Shown piece by piece: positions 58,301-64,000 of a DNA stretch of 64,000 bases. Position 1 is the first letter of the stretch. Every line of letters starts with the position of its first letter. Position numbers and translations under genes: made by a program. This DNA is from Chamaecrista fasciculata (Eukaryota; Streptophyta; Magnoliopsida; Fabales; Fabaceae): the NCBI GenBank assembly GCA_003254925.1, contig QANZ01053924.1, positions 368,176 to 432,175 of the forward strand, in the 5' to 3' direction. Under the pieces are notes generated by a model. It saw nothing but the letters and a program-made list of their open reading frames with translations. It was not told where the DNA came from and did no database searches.

Positions 58301-61243
58301 TCTGATTAAAATACCATTCTGGAGCCCGTGGCTCAATATTGTATTTCTTACAAAAGGGTACCCATTTTCTAGCAAATTCAGATGTCTCAGAAAGTGCTTC
58401 AAAAGTAAGCATGGCAGCACCATCATCTGAGACATAGCATGCAACTTTATCAACTGGATAATCAACTGCAAGTATGGAAAGTACAGTGTTTGCTGTGATT
58501 AGTGGAGGTTCTTTCATGGGATCAACTGTACTGACGAAGATGTCTACGCTGGACAATTCAGATGGCTTCCCTTCTTTTTCATACCTGCAGCCATGTCAGA
58601 AGCCAATACTGAGACAACATGCAAAGAATTTGCCCGAGAAAAGATAGGACACATAAACAAGACATATTAGTGGTAAAGTGGAACTACAAATGAAGAAAAA
58701 GAAAGCATCTGTGTGATGAAATCAATTACCTCAGTGACAATCGATCAAGGTATGTTTCCCGCTCTATTGGGTACCATTTTGGAAACTGATCCATTATCCA
58801 AGATACAGCAAACCATATTTCACATATGACAGATGTCAACCATAGGCCAAATGCATCATGCACTGGATGGAGAATTCTATAATGGAAAAAAAGCCCAAGA
58901 ATCACAAGGCGGAGCAAGATAATCATTCTGTAAGGATTTATCTTGCTTGAAGGGATTGGTAGCTTTCGTGAAAGTGGCTGCCTGCCTTCATCCATCCTGT
59001 TAGAATACATTGAGAAAATCTTATTAACAAACAAACAAAATAATTAACAAGAAGCTTATGGCGGAGAATTAGAGTAGAGAAATAACACCATTTCATTTCC
59101 GATTATTGATTAACATTTCAACACCTAACCACTAACAAAGTAATAACAAGCTTCTAAAAACCACTACATCAGTGGGCAACGACTACAGATTAGATAAGAA
59201 TGGAAGGTCAATTTGTAAATGACTTCACAAGACAGCATTCTTAAGCTTCTGCAATAGTTAAATGTTTTTCTGTTTCAGCTCTAAACACGGAACAGAAGTA
59301 CAATATAGAAAAATAATGCATAGAAAATTATGTTGACCCAGAAACATACATGGGCAAGTCAGAATCCTCCAACTCATCACCAAAGTTTCCGCTTCCGTCA
59401 TGCTTCACCACCTGAAAATTGTCACCCTGCCTTTTCTTCCATTCTTCCATTCGGTCTCTCCAACGTAAACTTCCATACCCATACACCGCAAGGTCTTTGT
59501 TTGGAGCCATTGGTCTGGGTTGCACTGTGACAACAAATGTATCAGGTCACAAATTCATGATATAAACAGATAACTTAAAATGTAAAAATGCAAGACAAAA
59601 ATTTCATAAAACTTACAAGGAACAGATGGATCAGTATAGGGCATGGGATGGACTCTATTTCCATGATTCATATATGGGGGAACTATCAAAGCATGCCGAT
59701 CAGAAGATATCTCAGAGTCCTATCAAGAAGAAAAACGGTATCATGTAGCAATCATCAATACCGGACGTGCATGAATGCACACTTTGAAGGAAAAACATGA
59801 CATTTCAAAATTTTAGATTTACCTCCTCCCCATACGTCAAGAGTGGGATTTCAGAATTGAGGGAAGATTCATGTTCCATATTTGCAGGGACTCCAGATGC
59901 ATTAGAATTAGAACCACGGCCAGTGTGCATGCATCCAGAAAGCATTGATTCTGACATTGGGTGTGGGCCCAATGCATCAGGATCCCCATAATCAAATTCA
60001 TTATCCAAGTCATCAATGTCATCCTCATCCTCGTCACCTTCAACCCTTGGACTACCTGCAATTCATTCATTGGTTAGAGATTGTCTATATAATAAATGTA
60101 GTTACAAAAGTGAAATACGAATTCAACTACAATCTCACCTTTGATGCGCTTGTATCTGGTTTTACACTGTGGGCATGCTTTATTTCCTTCCCTTCTCTCA
60201 TACTCATAGCAAGGCCGACAAACAGGGAAAGCACATTCATTGCAAGCAACAAAAGGTTCCCCGTCCACGGTGACTTCTATTTCATCGTTGCATATCTGGC
60301 ATATTTGTCCACTTAATTCTTGGACAGACTTGATCTGCACAGAATCAGAACAAAAATCAGAATGCGTTACAGGTGCCCCATATTTGAATATATAAATTCA
60401 AAAATAAATTATATGATAAAATGCCAAATAAAACAACATTAAAAAAAGTCTACTCCACAAATAAATTATAAATCCAAAATTCAAATGCTTTTCATGTTCT
60501 ACAGATGAGTATGATAGTTTGACAGGAAGAGACAAAACTATTTCCATACTCATTGGCAATTTGTACGTGAATCAAGAGCAGATCATACATGACCATCAAT
60601 CTTCCCAATTTGTAGCAAAAAATTGGCAGTTGTTCTGCCCTTAAGAGTTGACCAGTCTTATTATTATAAGGGGGAAATACGTGTAATCACAGAAATGTTT
60701 AGTCATTGCCCAACCCCATGACACTCTAAAAGAGAAGATGATTGCAAGCTATTTATAAATGGCCGATTTCTCAAAAAAGAAACAATACTCAAAAAGCAAA
60801 TTTGACGTGAAAAAGGTAGTTCCTGGCTATTAAAATGAAGCGCCTCCGCTCTCAAGTATAACATGAACAGGGTAAGCACGGAATCTCCATCAAAATACAA
60901 AATTACTTCCGGGGTACCCTTCCCATTGATGAAAATACAAAATCTACATAACGACACATTATAGATTGGCCATGAGACCATCAATTAACAAGAAATCGCT
61001 GGAGATCAGAAGAAAATATACACAACAATCGCAGGAGACAATCTTTAAAACCCTAAGATTCTGTTTTCCAAACAAAACAAAGCAGGAAAAGAGAGTGAGA
61101 TGCAAATGGGTATCCCCAAAATCAGTAATGGAATCACAGTGAGCTGTTCCAAGGCATCTTACCCGTCCATTCTCATCTGCATTGATCAGCACGAACTCAT
61201 TCCTATTGTGAGAACCAGCGATGAGTCGTCCTCCGGTGTGCAT
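55319..61243 (-). CDS. CESA6: Cellulose synthase catalytic subunit, CESA6-like (primary wall)
   Basis: Fourteen exons (high to low): 61243-61163, 60334-60139, 60055-59823, 59719-59617, 59524-59350, 58996-58730, 58584-58239, 58127-57990, 57593-57468, 57366-57154, 57064-56791, 56692-56499, 56395-56045, 55906-55319. Total 3285 nt, 1094 aa, the family's normal size. The N-terminal RING-type zinc finger has all eight cysteines (C39, 42, 58, 61, 66, 69, 81, 84). Two membrane helices come before the catalytic domain (about 285-340) and a cluster of about six after residue 850. Catalytic motifs: DDG 405-407, DCD 572-574, TED 791-793, QVLRW 831-835. The start [20 protein letters not shown] and the ending [13 protein letters not shown] place it in the CESA2/5/6/9 group that makes primary-wall cellulose in plasma-membrane rosettes; this is inferred from sequence style. 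No broken exon or missing key residue was seen. Confidence 0.95.
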
Positions 61244-61552
61244 AACTACCAGCTCCTTGAGTCAACAAATCCAAGTCTTCAAATCAAGAAGCCTCAACAC
61301 GAAACCAATAATATTCTTCTGAGGCTGCTCCCACTAGTCGCTCAGAAGATCTGCTTTTGCATTGTAGAATGCCCACTACAGCAAGCATCACAAGAAAGCA
61401 AAACCCCTCTCAAGGAGAAAGAAAGCAAAAGGAACTAAATGACTCTTTTGAAGAGACTAGCAGAGAAAAAAGTATATGGGTGTGTGGCTTCTATTTTGAT
61501 TCATTCACAAGCCAAGCATCATCCCACTGTGACAAGGCTGGTAGCCAAACTT

Positions 61553-61589
<37 letters not shown>

Positions 61590-62278
61590 CAAAGCAGTTA
61601 AGTACACAAAGAGATGAGGGTTGAGAGTGTGTGTGTGGAAATGAAGACGCGTAAGAGAGAAGTAGAGAGAGAGATACAAAGAGAAGAAGGACAGAGACAG
61701 AGAGGTCGAGAAATTAAATAATCAAAGGGGATTAAACAAAAGGAAATAAAAAATAAAAAATGCAAGAAAAATTAAAAATACAGCAAATTCGCAAGTGATG
61801 AAGGTGGGTGGTGGGACCCAGATGATGGTGGTGGCGCCACCGGAGTTTGTTGGTGAAAACTGGAAACAACTTTTCCCGGTGGTAAATTTTCCCTGTTGAG
61901 AAAATTTTTAAACTCTCGTCGGCAAAGTTTAATAAAAACCTAAAACCCTGTTTCTCAGTCCTCAAGGGTTTTTTTTTCTTTCACAATTCACAAATCACAG
62001 TGTACACTGTAGTAGCCAGAATCTCAGAAAGAGAAAGAGAGAGAGAGAAATGAAACCTCTCACTAGAGCCACGGCGAATCGAATCGAATCGAATAGAGAG
62101 AGAAAATAGGAACTGAGATGTAGGATCTGCACACGCAGCGTAAGATTATTCTTTAAACACTTTCCCGATTTTCTCTCGCCACAGCGTACTAAAACAGTGA
62201 TGTGATTACTCAATTTCTTTCATCATTGTACAGTGAATTTCGAAACCATTCTCCATTTTACACTCTCTTTCTCTTTTA
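61244..62278 (-). promoter_or_regulatory. Leader and upstream region of the cellulose synthase gene
   Basis: Contains a (GA)n run at about 61555-61584 and further gagaga patches at 61660-61680 and 62030-62050, which lie in the leader or promoter as CT-rich tracts on the coding strand. No clear TATA box was picked. No upstream gene was seen here. Confidence 0.5.
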
Positions 62279-62436
62279 TTTTTTTTTGTAAATACTTTGG
62301 TATCTCCACCTATCCGTGTTACGGTTTAGACAAAGACTAATCCCATTTAAGTCGGGAAGCGAACAGTTAAAGCCCTCCCAACAAATATCGACTCCAGGGC
62401 TCGAACCCGAGTCTCTCAACTTGGGATGCAGCTCAC
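62279..62436 (-). mobile_element. SINE with a 16-bp exact target-site duplication
   Basis: Flanked by ctctctttctctttta at 62263-62278 and 62437-62452. On the minus strand it begins gtgagctgcatcccaagttg, has a B-box-like gggttcgagccctgg, and ends in cggataggtggagatacc plus an A-rich tail. The same family's 3' part is at 16312-16427. Confidence 0.9.
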
Positions 62437-62522
62437 CTCTCTTTCTCTTTTAGATTACGCGTTGCGCTGCCTTCTTTATTTTTCACAATTACGCGACCCT
62501 TATTTCTCGTCCGTTTATTTAT

Positions 62523-62965
62523 GGGTTAAAGTGCAATTTTGGTTCTATAACTTTTGTTCAGGTCTCAATTTGGTCTCATAACTTGTTTTGTTGCATTTTT
62601 TATCTCATATCTTTGTAAAAAGTTCCAGATTTGAACCTGTATCACTTTTAGTCCCATATCTTTTGGTCAGGTTGCAGGATTAGTCTCATATCTTTGTAAA
62701 AAGTTTCACTACCAGTCTCATTTGATCCAAAAATATCAAACTAATTCTGTACCTAGCCCAAAGATATAAAACTAATTCTGCAACCTGACTAAAAGATATA
62801 GGACCAATTATGCAACATGAGTCAAAGATATGGGACCAAAAGTGTAATACGAGACCAAATCTGCAACTTGAGCAAAAAATATGGGATCAAAAGTGCCAAA
62901 AAAAATATTATGGGACCAAATTGAGACCTTAACAAAAATTACAGGACCAAAATTACACTTTGGCC
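62523..62965. repeat. Fold-back element D ('attttggt' type)
   Basis: Left end gggttaaagtgcaattttgg, right end its near-complement (ggaccaaaattacactttgg). Arms hold repeated ggtctcatatctttg-type units and their complements. No protein. It is the fourth element of this style in the window. Confidence 0.8.
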
Positions 62966-64000
62966 TTATTTATTCAATCAATGTACGAGATTACGAACTT
63001 CTTAGATTTACTAAGAAATTAAATGCTTACTAATAATAATAATTTTGGTGGCGAGAAAATTATTATTTTATTACCACTTAACAAAAAATGAACTTCCAAC
63101 AGAGGTTATTTATCATGTAAGAAATAAGAAAATTAAATTACGAAAGCTAGATTAACTAATCGGGAACAATATTTACTTGCACAGGGAATATATGAGCGTT
63201 GGCCAATGAGACAAAGGAATAGCTATAAAGTCAGAAGTCTAGAAAGAATATGCATAATATGATAGAAACGCTTCAACAGACATAATACAATAATACAATA
63301 ATAATAATAATAATAATAATATGCAAATTTTTAAGTTTTTTGTAAACAAAATTAAGATGTATGATGAGAAGATTAATTTGGTACACTGACGACCCAATAT
63401 AGTGGCATATAATTATTGAATTTTGACAAATTTTGGATGACAGAAAGAGATGATATGGTATAGTTAGGTCGAGTTATTAAATGAATAATTAGGGTCCACT
63501 TTTTGTTGATTCTGATTTCTGAGTCCAGACTCCAGAGTTATCCTCATTAGTTATGTTTAACCTACTAACATGAGCTGGCTAACCTGTCCATAATTATTAC
63601 TCCTTTTGTCTATTCCTGCTTCCTCTAAAAAAAATAATTTAAATACATTTTTTCCATTAATATTTTTAATTTAATTATTAAATTATATATTTTTCCTAAT
63701 ATATAATAACAACATAATTGTTTTTTCACATAAACTCTTAAATACCCTGTCAGAAAAATTTATTAAACCTTAATTGTATATTTAACAAATTAATTAAATT
63801 AGTTATCATTTCATATTTAAATATTTAATTTTAAAGTTTTTTTATTATTTTAAAAATGGTAAATTATTGATTTATTACAAAATTAGACAACTATTCACAT
63901 AATTTTCAATTTTCTCTACTATTCGGCAGTGGCAATAATGAATGTGATGCTACATTTTGTCGACCATAGTTTTATGTTTTTATTTATTTATTTAATTATT
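62966..64000. other. AT-rich intergenic DNA to the right edge
   Basis: Nothing coding was recognised. There is an (AAT)n run near 63288-63320 and AT-rich low-complexity sequence from 63600 on. Confidence 0.45.

Overview
This is nuclear DNA of a flowering plant, almost certainly a eudicot and possibly a legume (an inference from repeat style only). It is AT-rich, has many-exon genes with short AT-rich introns, contains tRNA-derived SINEs, decayed Ty1/copia elements, MITEs and long trinucleotide repeats, and has plant-specific genes such as cellulose synthase and LIKE COV. Exon limits were worked out by hand from splice sites and reading phase; each intact model closes without a frame error.

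Layout: (1) 1-0.8 kb, the 5' end of a minus-strand gene that runs off the left edge. (2) 3.0-6.4 kb (+), a LIKE COV membrane protein, 7 exons, 258 aa. (3) 10.6-15.9 kb (+), an RBM39/CAPER-type splicing factor, 13 exons, 581 aa. (4) 16.6-47.1 kb, an ALBA/RGG gene array and its repeats. Copies 1 (252 aa) and 2 (251 aa) are intact. Copy 3 has a normal ALBA domain but a frameshift and a copia insertion in its RGG exon. Copy 4 is only a 3' fragment carrying the same copia insertion. Copies 3 and 4 lie in a tandem segmental duplication (about 30.8-40.3 and 40.36-47.1 kb) whose other passenger is a small minus-strand gene of unknown function. A third, diverged member of that small-protein family lies at 50.3-50.7 kb. 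(5) 47-55 kb, a repeat-rich intergenic stretch. (6) 55.3-61.2 kb (-), a primary-wall cellulose synthase of the CESA6 group, 14 exons, 1094 aa, with all catalytic motifs present. (7) 61.3-64 kb, its upstream region, a SINE, a fold-back element and AT-rich DNA.

The genes do not form a pathway. RBM39-like and ALBA are both RNA-binding, but ordinary plant gene order explains that. The interesting part is the ALBA array, where mobile-element insertions with target-site duplications and paralogous empty sites let the order of events be read. I found no operon-like, CRISPR-like or viral system. The best unexplained item is the small-protein family with a conserved C-terminal YRSLV[DN]IY motif.
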